A stretch of DNA of 64,000 nucleotides from Diabrotica undecimpunctata (taxonomy: Eukaryota > Arthropoda > Insecta > Coleoptera > Chrysomelidae). Shown in pieces: positions 10,023 to 21,634 of this stretch. Location: contig NC_092806.1 of assembly GCF_040954645.1 (NCBI RefSeq), positions 28,359,644-28,423,643 on the forward strand. The letters are read 5' to 3'. Within the stretch, counting starts at the first letter, position 1, and every line of letters begins with the position of its first letter. Under the pieces are notes generated by a model. The model made no database searches. It was given only the letters and a program-made list of their open reading frames with translations, and was not told where the DNA came from. Position numbers and translations under genes: made by a program.

Positions 10023-11540
10023 TTTTCAAAAGATCTCCATGTTTTTTGCACATTGCAATATCGCATATATCTCCGCTTGAAAAACGGTGCAATTCCTCCC
10101 CAAGGCAAAGCTTTCGCCAATGCTGGGATTATTTGTGAATAATCCTGCCCCCACACCCTCTGTAGTTTTGGATCCATCTGTATACCAGATTTTACCCTGT
10201 TGGTTACGGTACTCCTTGTTTCTCCATACATTCCTGTCTGGAATAGACACCCTATATGAATTCTTAAAATTATATTTTTTTGTTGCTTCATTGCAAAGTT
10301 TTAGTGATTAGTCATTTAGATTTCAGTTATCCCCATACAAGCAAGTCTTTGCACCTTGCCGAGTTTGGCTTTTGCAGCTGTTTGAAGTGTCTTAGACCAC
10401 CACATCGTTGCTTCATAGGTAATTGAGGATTTGATCACCATGGTGTTTTTTTTTTCTAATTGCCGATTCCAGGTAAGTTTCGAGTCTAGTATAATCCCGA
10501 AATACTTTACCTCTCCTTTTGGCTAAATGACTTGTCCCTGCAGCTTTAGAGGACCTAAACCCTCTATTTTCCGTCTGCGTATGAAGGTGACTATGGTTGA
10601 TTTGTGGGGACTTATATTTAGCCCCTCTCTTTAAGTTTATTGTCTCACTAGTTCTAGTGCCTCGCTAATGTTATCTCTGACTACCGTATTGTACTTTCCT
10701 TTCGAGATGATTGTCAAATCATCCGCATATCCAATTTTTTTTGTGACCATTTGCCTTTAAAGTTCCTATTAGTCCGTCCATCATCAGATTTCACAGCAGT
10801 GGGGACAGAACTTCCCCCCGTGGACATCCTATGTCGACCCGGGAAAACACGGTCTCTCTATGGATAGTGGTATTTACCACTCTATTTCTGAGCATAGAAA
10901 TATGTCCTCGACTCCTTTGCCTTTCAGGGTATTGGTTACGGATCTTACCGAAGAGTGTCGTCGAAAGCTCTCTCTATATCCAAAAAGGCTCCCAGCATCA
11001 CCTCTTTATTTTTAATTGTGTTATCCACTTTTTCTACGAGTGTGTGGAGTGCTGTCTCGGTTGAATTATCTGCTTTATAGGCATGTTGTTCTTGATGTAT
11101 TGGAGTGTATACCAATGTTTTATTCCTAATATACATGTCGAGCACTTTCTCTAATATCTTCTGTAGGAATGATATTATTCTTATTGGTCTGACTAATAGT
11201 CTTAATAAGAGACTTTGCCTTTTCTCGTCCTCTTGTCCTGGTTTAGGAATGAAAGTTATTTTAATCTCTCTCCATGCTTTAATTATGTAATTAAAGGCTA
11301 CAGGCTACACTACTTCTGAGAACATTGCAAATTCTGCTTATAAAAGTTCCGGTCTCTTTTGTAATAACACTGGGTATATACCATTCATTCCTGGTGATTT
11401 ATAGAGCTTGCATGAGTTTATTGCCCATGCTACTTTTTCATAGCTTACAATATTTTTGATTGTCTGCCAGTTACTTCTTAAAGATCACTGCATAGCCTCT
11501 TTGCCTACTGATTCCCAGTCAATTGGTCAATTGATTAAAT
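10023..11540 (-). mobile_element. LOA-like non-LTR element, RT and RNase H N-terminal part
   Basis: Minus-strand pieces in order: KSPGMNGIYPVLLQKRPELL, WREIKITFIPKPGQED, HAYKADNSTETALHTLVEKV, MLGAFLDIERAFD, YADDLTIISKGKYNTV and, near 10230, KIWYTDGSKTTEGVGAGLF (start of RNase H). The STETALHxLV and AFLDIExAFD combination is characteristic of LOA/R1-group insect elements with RNase H. Many stops. It reads on to 8160-8996 after removal of the insertion at 8997-10022. Confidence 0.7.
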
Positions 11541-12139
11541 ATGAACATCTTAAAAAAATAAGGGAACACAAACAGTTTTAGAGAAACGAATTTTAAATAA
11601 TTAATTTAGAACACCGAACACTAAAAATGTCGCACTATAATCAAACTAATCCAACAGAGTAGTAAATGAATCAAATCAACGCTTAAACGGAAATTTCCTA
11701 TTCCGAAAAAATTAAAGTGCAAACATCCATATTAAAATAATTTTTTGAAAAGTGTGGTAACACATTTTAAAGTTTCTCCACATTTTAAAGTTTAATTCGA
11801 GATTCCAACCCTGCGTTTAGTTGATAAAGTGCCGATTAAAATCTGCTCTTACTAAAACTAACTTTTCAGTAGTTTATAATCAAGAAAGGTAAAATATTGT
11901 TAGCTAAATAGAGTATTTAAACAACAAAGTTTCTTCACACAAAAAAATAAACTGTGAGTACATTACCAATTTAATACAAATTCAATATTATTAAATATTA
12001 TACATAACCCTTAATTCAATACAACACATCAATTAATCCAGTCTCTGGTTTTTTGGCAACTTCCACAAGTCGAACTAATTAGCCGATACAAGACCGGCTC
12101 TAGAAAAATTTTATCAAATGAAGAAAACAAAAATTAAAA

Positions 12140-13393
12140 ATGGATAATTCTGAAAATATTAGTATACCTACTACATCTTCAACATCGACATACTCCAATG
12201 CAGTAAGCAACTTCAATTTTCCTTCAAAAGAACAAGCCATTATTCTGTCAGCTATCCAAGGTATTAAAATACATGAATACATAGTAGCCATAGGGTCTCT
12301 ACTCACACCAAAAAATGTTATCTTTGCATCACGAATAGCTAACAACAGAGTTTGTATTTACTTGAACAATACTAGCATAGTAGATACCTTACTAAACAAC
12401 CATAAAACAGTACTCATCCAAGGCAATGAGATAGAAATTCGAAGACTTATTACGCCAGCAAGGAGACTAGTAATATCAAACATCTGCCCCAGCATTCCAA
12501 ACAGTATTTTAGAAGAAGAAGTGAAACAACTAGAAATAACTGCAGTATCCAAATTAACGTTTTTAAAAGTTGGCATGCCCGAGTCTGAGTATAGTCATGT
12601 CTTAAGCTTTAGGCGGCAAATATTTGTCTCTCCGATAATCACCAAACCAATTCCAAATACAATCTTAATAACCTATGACAACACTCCTTACAGAATCTTC
12701 CTATCCCTAGATGGTTTAAATTGCTCTAGATGTAATACTACTGGCCACAAAGAAGAAAACTGCACATCAACATCAACTGGTACAGAAACACTTAAAGATC
12801 CTTATACCTCAGAACTCGAACTCATGGAAATAAATCAGAATAATTCAGCAACAAATATTTCAGATGATACAACCAACTGTTTCAACCCTATTTCTGCAGA
12901 TATCCCAACGACAAATGATTCGCTTATAGTACACAGCATACCTTCAACTAAAGCTAACAGCAATAATAGTAAAACAACCAATCAAGCAAAAAGGCAAATT
13001 TCAACCTCTCCTGAAATCTCAGAAACTAAAAACCTAAACGAAACTTTCATAACTCCAAAAAAATCCGCACACAAAAAAAAGAAAAAGGCTTTAGATGTCG
13101 AAGCCACATTAAAACCAATTGAAAACATTTTAATGACAGCATCTCCTTCATATACGCTAAATTTCTCTGAATTATGCGACTTCGTGATAAACGCAATAGG
13201 ATCAAAATTTCCTGAAGTCACAGCTAAAAACTATACAGAAGATTTTGACGGCTTATACACCTTATTAAAAATGGTTCACTCAAAATTAAATGATAGACGC
13301 ATGAAAAATAATATCACAAGAATTATAAAGAAAATAAATCCAACAAATGAATCTTCCCTCACTGAAGAAAGCGACTACGATTTATCTCAATAG
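12140..13393 (+). CDS. I-like element ORF1, Gag-like nucleic-acid-binding protein
   Basis: The 417-residue product should bind element RNA to form the ribonucleoprotein particle, as ORF1 proteins of I/Jockey-group elements do. Residues around 195-208 form a CCHC knuckle, CSRCNTTGHKEENC (C-x2-C-x4-H-x4-C); only one knuckle is obvious. A low-complexity Ser/Thr/Asn region follows, then a lysine-rich segment (KKSAHKKKKKA) that could bind RNA or act as a nuclear signal. The ATG at 12140 is the first long in-frame start. The stop overlaps the ORF2 start by 47 nt, in a different frame. No frame damage is seen. Confidence 0.85.
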   Translation: MDNSENISIPTTSSTSTYSNAVSNFNFPSKEQAIILSAIQGIKIHEYIVAIGSLLTPKNVIFASRIANNRVCIYLNNTSIVDTLLNNHKTVLIQGNEIEIRRLITPARRLVISNICPSIPNSILEEEVKQLEITAVSKLTFLKVGMPESEYSHVLSFRRQIFVSPIITKPIPNTILITYDNTPYRIFLSLDGLNCSRCNTTGHKEENCTSTSTGTETLKDPYTSELELMEINQNNSATNISDDTTNCFNPISADIPTTNDSLIVHSIPSTKANSNNSKTTNQAKRQISTSPEISETKNLNETFITPKKSAHKKKKKALDVEATLKPIENILMTASPSYTLNFSELCDFVINAIGSKFPEVTAKNYTEDFDGLYTLLKMVHSKLNDRRMKNNITRIIKKINPTNESSLTEESDYDLSQ

Positions 13394-16300
13394 TCCAATT
13401 ATATTCATTCTTCAATGGAACTTGAATGGCTATTATAGCCACATTGAAAACATTAAAATGCTAATCAATGAACTGTCACCACTAATAATATGTCTTCAAG
13501 AAACTCGTCTTTCAAACAATCAAGCAAAACTAAAAAATTATATGCCCTATACAAAAAATCGAGCAGTACAGCAAATATCCAGTGGTGGAGTCGGAATTTT
13601 TGTACATTCAACCATCCAATCCCAAGAAATTCCGTTAAATACAAATCTGGAAGCAGTAGCAGTTTCGGTAATACATCATTTTAAAATCAACATATGCAAC
13701 GTATATTTACCACATCCTGACGAAACAACTCTATTAGAACTTCAAAATGTAATTAAACAAATTCCATCTCCAAAATTAATTTTGGGTGACACAAACTGTC
13801 ACAACATCGCATGGGGATCACAAAGAACAGATAAAAATGGACGAATATTATTAGAAGCAATTAATAACATAAAACTAGTTTTATTAAACACAGGAGCACC
13901 TACTAGATTCAATGCACATAATGGCACTTTTTCCTCCATAGACTTATCTATCAGTGATTCAACTTTAGCTCCATTTTTACAGTGGAATACATTGGACCAC
14001 CTATACGACAGTGATCATTTTTCGATAATAATTACTCATGACAAAGATGAAAAAACCTGTACAACACCATATGAAACTTGGAAATTAAAGTCAGCCGATT
14101 GGGAAAAATACTCGAACTTAGTAAGCATACGTATACCAAATCTCGTTATATCAGATAATATAGACACTACTCTATCATCTTTCAATGGTATAATTTTAGA
14201 CGCAGCCAGAGATTCTATAGGAAAAACCAAAAATATCACAAAAGCTCCTCTTCCTTGGTGGAACACTGAAATCGCATCCGCTTTAAAGCAAACAAAACAT
14301 GCTTTTAATATATACAAAAAGTTTAACACACCTAATAACTTAAACAATTTTAGATCTTTAAGGGCCAGATCTAGATTTTTAATAAAACAAGCAAAAAAAG
14401 AGAGCTGGACCAATTACGTGTCGTCAATTGACTCGTCTACGCCCATAAGGGATATATGGCAAAAAATAAGGAAAATAAAAGGTTCAAAAACATTTAACCA
14501 TATTGACACAATCACTACAAATGATCTAACAACTTCAGACAAACACGAAATCTCAGAAATTTTAGTAGAACACTATCAGTTGTATTCAAGCAATCAGCAG
14601 TACCACCCAAATTTCTTAGAACACAAAGAAAGAACAGAAGCATCAAAAATTAATATAGAAGATACTGCTGATCCACTAAACACTTCCATAACACTTGATG
14701 AATTAAATGAAAGTCTTAATAACCTCAAAAATACCTCACCTGGACCTGATGACATACCACCAATTTTCATAGAAAAACTACCTATAAGCGCGAAGGTTAC
14801 TTTAGTAGAGATCTACAACAAAATTTATTCGACCCATGAATTTCCATCTCTCTGGCGCGAAGCAATTATAATACCATTTTTAAAAGACAATAAACCAAAA
14901 AACTTATCTTCTTCGTATCGACCAATATCTCTTACCTGTAGCATCTGTAAAATAATGGAAAAAATTCTAAGCAAAAGATTAAAATGGTACTTAGAAAAGA
15001 AAAATCTCCTTACATCCATCCAAAGTGGGTATCGATCAGAACGGTCTACAATAGATAACATTATAGCATTAGAATCTGAAATACACGAAGCTTTTATACA
15101 TAAACAAAAATTAATAGCAATTTTCTTTGACATCACAAAAGCATTTGACACCACGTGGACATATCACATCTTAAAAACAATGAAGAGTTGGAAAATAGAT
15201 GGTAAATTCCTAGCCTTCGCCAAAAACTTCCTGGAGAACAGAAGTATAAAAGTTAAAACAAACGGTGTCATGTCAACTAAGAAATCACTGGAAAATGGTA
15301 TCCCTCAAGGATCTGTATTAAGCCCCCTGCTATTCTTAATAGCAATCAACAACGTATCTAACCATTTTATGCTTCCAGTAAAAGCAAACCTTTACGCCGA
15401 TGATCTTGTAATATATATGAGAAGTAAAAACCTAAAATCAGCTGCATCAATATTACAAAATACACTAAATAAATTAGAAGGGTGGTCTTTAGATATAGGC
15501 TTGAGATTTTCAACCGAAAAAACTAAAGTAATAATATTTGACAAAAGAAAAACACAACACCACTTAAATTTAAAACTTAACGGAAATACTCTTATAACAA
15601 TCAACGAAATCAAATTTTTGGGAATGACATTCGACTCTCAACTAAAATGGACATCGCACATAAATGAACTAATTAAATCATGCCAACAGAGAATAAATCT
15701 TCTAAAAGTTCTTTCCAATCACAAATGGGGCGCAGACACAACTATCCTTCTGCGATTATATCAAGCTCTAATTAGAAGCAAACTAGATTATGGATGTATA
15801 TGCTACGAAACTGCTACTAAAACTCAAATGAACAAACTGGACATCATCCAATCCACAGCATTACGCATAGTTTTCGGAGCTTTCAGAACCACGCCAATTA
15901 GCAGCCTTCAAGTCCTAGCAGGAGAACCGCCATTAACTCTCAGAAGACAATATTTTTCAATGTGTTGTGCTACTAAATATCTCAGTGCAAAGGAAAACCC
16001 GTTTATAACAAGCCCAATAAGGAGCAACCCTCCAAATCTGTACTCAAATTATTGCCCTAGAAACTTACCTTTCAATGAACGAATAAATCGATTTGAATTC
16101 GATATACATCAATTGAGAGCCACTTCTACAAACAGATGCCAGTCTCCTCCCTGGAAAGTTCAAATACCAAAAGTAGATTTTACCTTACTTAACTATCCCA
16201 AACATTCACACAATCCTTCTGAAATACAACAACAATTCCGGTCTACCATCTCCAGATACCCTGATTTCAAACTAATTTTTACTGATGCCTCTAAAAGCAG

Positions 16301-17066
16301 TAATGGTGTAGCTGCTGCAGCTATTTTTGAAGACAACACCTCTGTCACCCGTCTAGCCAAGGAGTGTAGCATATATACTGGAGAACTGCAGGCAATCTTC
16401 AACGCACTGAACCAATGTACCAGCATTGATACAAACTTTCTTATTATATCAGATGCTCTAAGTGCCTTAAATGGTGTCAAGCAGATGTATCCTACTCATG
16501 CCAATTTAGCATTAATAAAAGACATGCTATACAATGCCCAAACATGTGGTAAAAACATAACATTTTTATGGGTACCATCCCATGTTGGGATAAAGGGTAA
16601 TGAAGCAGCTGATAAAGCAGCAACAGAAACTATCAATAACATGACAATTCCTATTATGCAAAACATACCAATTTCAGACCAAAAAACATTAATAAAAACT
16701 TACATGAACAAAATCTGGCAAGTAAAATGGAACCAAACAGAAGCAAAATTAAAAAGTATCAAACCAGATGTTACTTCTGCTTTACTACCGCTCCCAGCTA
16801 AAAGACATGACCAAGTAGTTATTAACAGACTGCGGCTAGGTCATACAAAATTTACACATGGATACATCATCTCCAAGGACCCTCAGCCGATTTGCCACAT
16901 CTGTCAAATACCATTTTCAGTGCAACATATAATGATAGACTGTCCAGTGTACTCAACAGCAAGATCGACAGCAAAACTAAAACACACTTTGAAAGAAACT
17001 CTAAAAGAAGACATCAGCAATACAATAAATTTTATCAAAAATTGTAAACTGTATAACAAACTGTAA
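13347..17066 (+). CDS. I-like element ORF2: endonuclease, reverse transcriptase, RNase H
   Basis: The 1239-residue polyprotein drives target-primed reverse transcription. Domains in order: AP-like endonuclease (about 20-230; LQWNLNGYYSH, ICLQETRLS, LILGDTNCHNIAW, SSIDLSISD, YDSDHFSI); reverse transcriptase (about 470-790; SYRPISLTCSICKIMEKI, IFFDITKAFDTTW, NGIPQGSVLSPLLFLIAI, catalytic LYADDLVIYM near 680); RNase H (about 970-1095; FTDASKSSNG, ELQAIFNAL, ISDALSAL, WVPSHVGIKGNEAAD); and a C-terminal Cys/His motif CHICQIPFSVQHIMIDC. All catalytic motifs look intact. RNase H places it with I-group rather than Jockey-clade elements. ORF2 lies +1 relative to ORF1 and overlaps it by 47 nt, so it is probably translated by reinitiation or frameshifting; its first ATG is at 13347. 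Confidence 0.9.
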   Translation: MNLPSLKKATTIYLNSPIIFILQWNLNGYYSHIENIKMLINELSPLIICLQETRLSNNQAKLKNYMPYTKNRAVQQISSGGVGIFVHSTIQSQEIPLNTNLEAVAVSVIHHFKINICNVYLPHPDETTLLELQNVIKQIPSPKLILGDTNCHNIAWGSQRTDKNGRILLEAINNIKLVLLNTGAPTRFNAHNGTFSSIDLSISDSTLAPFLQWNTLDHLYDSDHFSIIITHDKDEKTCTTPYETWKLKSADWEKYSNLVSIRIPNLVISDNIDTTLSSFNGIILDAARDSIGKTKNITKAPLPWWNTEIASALKQTKHAFNIYKKFNTPNNLNNFRSLRARSRFLIKQAKKESWTNYVSSIDSSTPIRDIWQKIRKIKGSKTFNHIDTITTNDLTTSDKHEISEILVEHYQLYSSNQQYHPNFLEHKERTEASKINIEDTADPLNTSITLDELNESLNNLKNTSPGPDDIPPIFIEKLPISAKVTLVEIYNKIYSTHEFPSLWREAIIIPFLKDNKPKNLSSSYRPISLTCSICKIMEKILSKRLKWYLEKKNLLTSIQSGYRSERSTIDNIIALESEIHEAFIHKQKLIAIFFDITKAFDTTWTYHILKTMKSWKIDGKFLAFAKNFLENRSIKVKTNGVMSTKKSLENGIPQGSVLSPLLFLIAINNVSNHFMLPVKANLYADDLVIYMRSKNLKSAASILQNTLNKLEGWSLDIGLRFSTEKTKVIIFDKRKTQHHLNLKLNGNTLITINEIKFLGMTFDSQLKWTSHINELIKSCQQRINLLKVLSNHKWGADTTILLRLYQALIRSKLDYGCICYETATKTQMNKLDIIQSTALRIVFGAFRTTPISSLQVLAGEPPLTLRRQYFSMCCATKYLSAKENPFITSPIRSNPPNLYSNYCPRNLPFNERINRFEFDIHQLRATSTNRCQSPPWKVQIPKVDFTLLNYPKHSHNPSEIQQQFRSTISRYPDFKLIFTDASKSSNGVAAAAIFEDNTSVTRLAKECSIYTGELQAIFNALNQCTSIDTNFLIISDALSALNGVKQMYPTHANLALIKDMLYNAQTCGKNITFLWVPSHVGIKGNEAADKAATETINNMTIPIMQNIPISDQKTLIKTYMNKIWQVKWNQTEAKLKSIKPDVTSALLPLPAKRHDQVVINRLRLGHTKFTHGYIISKDPQPICHICQIPFSVQHIMIDCPVYSTARSTAKLKHTLKETLKEDISNTINFIKNCKLYNKL

Positions 17067-17527
17067 CATAACATAAAATGTTTGTATTTTACAAAACTGT
17101 TATGTAAATTTTAATAATATACTAAATGTAACTTTTCTAAAATAAAGATATACCACCCGCTAATAACCCTAGGGGTTGATGCGGTAAAAAAAAAAAAAAA
17201 AAAAAAATAATTTTTTATTTATGTAAGTATAATCTAACCCAATTTAGTTTTATATTAAACGTGTAGTTTAAAAAGCTCCCTAATTATACACCTAATTCAA
17301 CAAAAATCTTCAACACCTGTAATACTAATAAAAACGTTAAAAACCCAAAATAAATAGAGCTAAATCTTTTAACTACATTTGGAATAAAAGAATTATTATT
17401 GAGTTACATATTTAAAGTAAAGTATCACACACTCGAGTAAAAATTTAAATAAGGATGTTAGATTTATATAAATAAGTGCAAAGGAAATAAAAATATATTA
17501 TCTTAACAACACCTTAAACAAGTAAAG

Positions 17528-17579
17528 ATGGTGTCTTCAACGCCAAGCAGTTTTTTCTTATATGCAGCTGGTTCAATAG
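17528..17579 (+). CDS. Tret1-like: Transporter A, exon 1
   Basis: ATG at 17528 gives MVSSTPSSFFLYAAGSI plus one base, ending at a donor G|GTAAAT (17580-17581). The 52-nt, phase-1 exon joins in frame to 22592. Near-identical first exons precede transporter B (42063-42114) and the orphan copy (35888-35937), and a shorter homolog precedes C (49796-49844), which confirms that it is a real exon. A TATATAAATA box-like stretch lies about 55-65 bp upstream. The peptide is the cytosolic N-terminus and the beginning of the first membrane segment. Confidence 0.8.
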
Positions 17580-17739
17580 GTAAATACATCCCATCTATTA
17601 TAATTATGTTTTTAAAACTATAATATAGTGATAGTTGTAATAGATAGTATATTATTAATAATAAGTTATTGATAATCAAAATTCTCAGATTTATTGTTGC
17701 GTTCTTTTAATACTTCATCTGATGGAATTAGTATTATAT

Positions 17740-19065
17740 GTCATTACCTCAATCTTCTTTCGGCAAGTGGTTGGGTGAATAAATTATTTATCAGTTCGTT
17801 GTTGTGATCAGTGGTGCGATTTTTATATTTTATTGAGTGATTCTTTATTATGTCCTTAAGTAATGGGATGTCATTGTGAAGTGTTTGGTTAGATACATAC
17901 CATGTAGCTTTACTTATCATGCTTTGGAGTGTTTTGGATTGGAATGTTTGAAGTCTCTTCGTATTTGAAGGTTTACTACAGCCCCATAGTTCTATTCCAT
18001 ATGCCCAAACTGGTATGAGGATAGCTTTTGTTAAATAGCCAGTTCATATTTTTTAGTTTAAGATCTAGTTGTTTCCGTTTAGTTTTAATGTGCGTTATCC
18101 ATGTAAGTTTTTCATCCAGATGCAATCCTAATTATTTGACAACTGGTTTAATAGAAATGGGAGTATTAATAATAGAAACTTGTGGACATGTAGATTTTCT
18201 TGTTGTAAAAGTAATTTGTACTGATTTGCTAGCATTAACACTGATCTTCCATCGCTTAAGCAAGTTTTGTAATTCGACTAAATGATTTTGTACTTTTTGT
18301 GATGCCACATTAGGGTCGATATCCACTGCCAAGATTCTCGTGTCATCGGCAAAAGTAGCTAAGAAGGTCATTCCTTGGAACGTCTGCTGTAAATATCAGA
18401 TGCAGAAATGGGCCCAAAACGCTACCCTGAGTTACGCCAAATTGTATGATGTGATAATTTGAATAGCTGTTTTCAATTTTGACTTGATGTAACGGTCAGT
18501 AAGATACTATTTTATTATAAAGTATAGTTGGTCTATTAGTCCATACTCTATCAAATGTCTGTTGTATATCTAGAAACACTCCAGCGCAAAACTTTTTTTC
18601 TTCGAGGGTTGTTTTAATTATATTTACTATTGTGTGGCATTGTTGGATGGTTGACTGTTCACGTCTAAATCCGAATTGGTGTTGTGGTATAATTTCGTCT
18701 ATGGGAACAACTTACTCGATTTTATGTAATAGTAGCCTTTCTAATACTTTCGACTTTCGACATTACTGGAAGTAGGCTTATAGGGCGGTATGAATTTGCT
18801 TGCGTTGCTGGCTTACCAGGTTTCGGAATCATAGTATCTTGAGCAAATTTCTATTATATGGGAAAGTATCGAAGACGTAGTATGCTATTGTATATTACTG
18901 TTAATAACATCATTGCTTTTCTTGGTAGCTTCTGAAGTAATTCTCCTGCTATTAAATCATAGTCGAGAGCTTTCGTAGGATTTAGCATTTTTATTTGTTG
19001 TCGAACCTCTGTTGGAGTAAATGTTGTCAGAGGAATAGTTGACATGGAGTTGCGAGATACATTCT
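17740..19065 (-). mobile_element. Jockey-like non-LTR fragment in transporter A intron
   Basis: Minus strand: EVRQQIKMLNPTKALDYDLI, then FGVTQGSVLGPFL, ATFADDTRILAVDIDPNVAS and LLKRWKISVNASKSVQITF, ending with PVWAYGIELWGCSKPSNTK and TFQSKTLQSMISKATWYVSN. This is the reverse transcriptase and thumb of a Jockey-clade element, with stops and frame shifts. It is antisense to transporter A. Confidence 0.75.
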
Positions 19066-19369
19066 TATATCATCATCTTCATCGTTTCTACTATCTAATG
19101 GTGTAATGTGTAATTTTCTTATTCACAAATTTCTTTCATTATTTTCGGTTTCGCAACAATGTCCTTGCGTCCCATGTCATTCTTCTTTTCTCCAATACCT
19201 TTCCGATTTATTCATCCCGTGTCTGTTTTGCCCTCTTTTTTTTTGTTTCTCAAATATTTGCTTCCTACATGCTACTAATTGGTGCGGTATCTTTCGTCCG
19301 ATATAAATGGCTTCACCATCTTAGCTGTCTCTATTTTATAAAGTTTAATGTGGATTCTATTTTAAATTA
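19066..19369. other. Intron stretch, nothing recognised
   Basis: T-rich spacer between retroelement fragments inside the transporter A intron; no coherent frame. Confidence 0.4.
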
Positions 19370-20510
19370 GTTTCTTATATATGTGTTTGTTATTCTGTCC
19401 ATTTTGCTAGCAGCTATGACTCTTCCCAAGTATGCATCTTCAGAATCTATATGATGCTCTTTTGCCATTCCATTAATACCCATGATTCGTTGCCAAAAGT
19501 CAGAGCAATCCTATAAACTACTTTGAAAACGTTTATTTTTGTAAACAACAAGAGAAATCATAAGATTTCCTACTTGGCGAAACTGAATTCAAATCTTTAC
19601 TACTGTGCTTTCTACAAGTTGCAAAGCAGACAGATTGATGAATTAGTCGGTAAGGGAATCTAAAATATGCATTCCATATGCCGTTCATCATGGTCAATAT
19701 TCGTAGTGAATTCAGTTTCTGGTACTCCAAACAGAGTAAAAAAATAAAACTTAATGACGGTATTAGATTTTTATTTCGATGCAGGGCAGCGGCAAGCAGC
19801 TTATACTTTAGGTCTCATCAGAGCGGCATATGCTGCTGCTTTGATGATACCTAAAGAGGTCATTATGGTTTATTTTTGTATTCCGTGATATTCATTTTTT
19901 GTTGATACATTTTTTATTAATTTTTTAACACATTTATAACGTTTTCTCCACTCTGCTGTTGACTTCTGTTTCTAAAGATCTTATTTCTTCTATTATTACG
20001 TCTATTGATGTAAAATTTTTTACTTTGTCTCTTTTTGTTTGTTCAATATCTATTTTAAGTTAGTTCCTTTTACTGCTATCTGCATAACTTTTGTTTTGTT
20101 AATATTTATCTTCATTTCGTTGTCATTGAGTAGTTCTTTCCATATTACTAAATTATTCTAAAGTTCTTTTTTAGTTTTTGCAATTAACACCAAAACGTCA
20201 GACAATGCTTCTTCCAAGATCTCTACTCTTTGCATTTTTCTATGCCCTACATTCAGCTTTTGGGCCCAGTGTTCCTCAGTGTTCCTAGCTCTCTTAACCC
20301 TCCATTTATTGTAAACATATCTGATGTATTATTACCTACTAATTACGGCATTGTCGTTCCAATACATATTTGTTGTATCGTTCTTAAAATTTAGTTGTCT
20401 ATCCCTTTTTGTCTTATAGTGTTGTTCTGTAGGTTCTTTCTCGGTACGTTATCGATGGCCTTTTCTAGATTAATTATTTTTTTATTATTTAGCTTTACGT
20501 GTCTCGATAG
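19370..20510 (-). mobile_element. RTE-like element, C-terminal RT half
   Basis: Minus strand: NLEKAIDNVPRKNLQ, INGGLRELG, MKINISKTKVMQIAVKGT, then ALTFGNESWVLMEW and MDRITNTYIRN. These are the RT A motif, template-grip and post-RT blocks of an RTE-like element. It continues the N-terminal half at 21635-22490; the two are separated by an inserted I-type fragment. Heavily mutated. Confidence 0.6.
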
Positions 20511-20514
20511 CGTA

Positions 20515-21630
20515 GGTCACTGGCACAGGTACAATTGTATTACATGACATTACAAGAAAATACAGTACCATTACAATCGATAAAGAAATATATTAAATAC
20601 ATTATATATTAATACAATTATTAATTATCAAATTTTAAACTACGGTTCTTCTTCTAAATTTCCTGGTAAAGCCTGGTTTCATAGAGGAAATTAATAAGGT
20701 TTTGGAATTAGTGAGATGAGAATATTTTGTAGATTTTGACTCAAAAGATTCGTTCTTCTGTTGTTGAAATAGGGACAGTCTACTATAATAGAATATGTTT
20801 AACAGATAGAATATTACCACAGTATCTACATGTAGGTGGATCTTGGGAAGTCATTAAATATTTATGGTTTAGTCTTGTGTGGCCTATTCTAAGTCGGCGA
20901 ATTAAGATTTTGTTTTTTCGTGTCATTGAAGGAAACTTTTTAACGGTGGGATGGATATCACGAAGCTTGCCAAGACATGTGGATGATATTTTTAAAATAC
21001 GACTGTAAGTCTGTATGTAATTGTATGTTATCAGTCTCTATATTAGATGATGCGGCTTGTTTGGCAAAGAGGTCGGCTAGTTCGTTACCAGAGATTCCTA
21101 CATGAGACGGAATCCAGATCATGGTTATGGATACTCCCAGTGATAATAAACTATCGAAAGAGTTTTGAATGACTTGAACCAAAGGATGTACTGTGTGCAT
21201 ACTTTTGAGAGAGTAGGTAGGGGCTAAAGAATCTGTATTGCTACTTTTTTATATTCTGGTGATAGTAAGTTTGTAGCTTGGAGAATAGAGAATAATTCAG
21301 CAGTATGTATGCAGCAGAAGAGCGGGAGATTACATTTATGATTAAATCTGTGTTTGAAGCTACAGCACATCCAACAGCTCATAGGACTATTAGAAGCATA
21401 TGTGTATACAATTTGGTCAAATCTGTTGTTAGCAATTAATTCTTTAAAGGTTTGCCTTAGAAATTGTGAATTTGTCTGATGCTTATCATAATTAGTTAAC
21501 GAGAGATTAAAATCTGCTTTCAATTTATTCCAAGGTTTAGGTGATATTAATATTGGAGTTATGGCTGAAAGATCGATGTTATTCAGACGTGGTGAGAGAT
21601 ACTGTGGCATAGATTGATTTGATTGATTGA
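20515..21630 (-). mobile_element. I-type non-LTR fragment (RNase H end) inserted in the RTE copy
   Basis: Minus strand: PQYLSPRLNNIDLSAITPIL, PWNKLKADFNLSLTNYDKH, IHTAELFSILQATNLLSPEY, VSITMIWIPSHVGISGNELA and DLFAKQAASS. This is the RNase H end of an I-like element, related in layout to the intact copy at 11747-17207. It is 5'-truncated and frame-shifted. Its removal would bring RTE blocks HIFTLTDNTKSAA and NLEKAIDNVPRK into their usual order. Confidence 0.65.
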
Positions 21631-21634
21631 TTTT

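Larger units (their letters stand above)
11747..17207 (+). mobile_element. Apparently full-length I-like non-LTR retrotransposon
   Basis: About 5.46 kb: a roughly 390-nt 5' UTR, ORF1, overlapping ORF2, a short 3' UTR and a 22-A tail (17186-17207). A 13-base direct repeat, AAAATAATTTTTT, at 11734-11746 and 17204-17216 (partly overlapping the poly(A)) fits a target-site duplication. Both ORFs are uninterrupted, unlike every other retroelement here, so the insertion is probably young. It ends about 320 bp upstream of the first exon of transporter A, in the same orientation. Confidence 0.8.
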
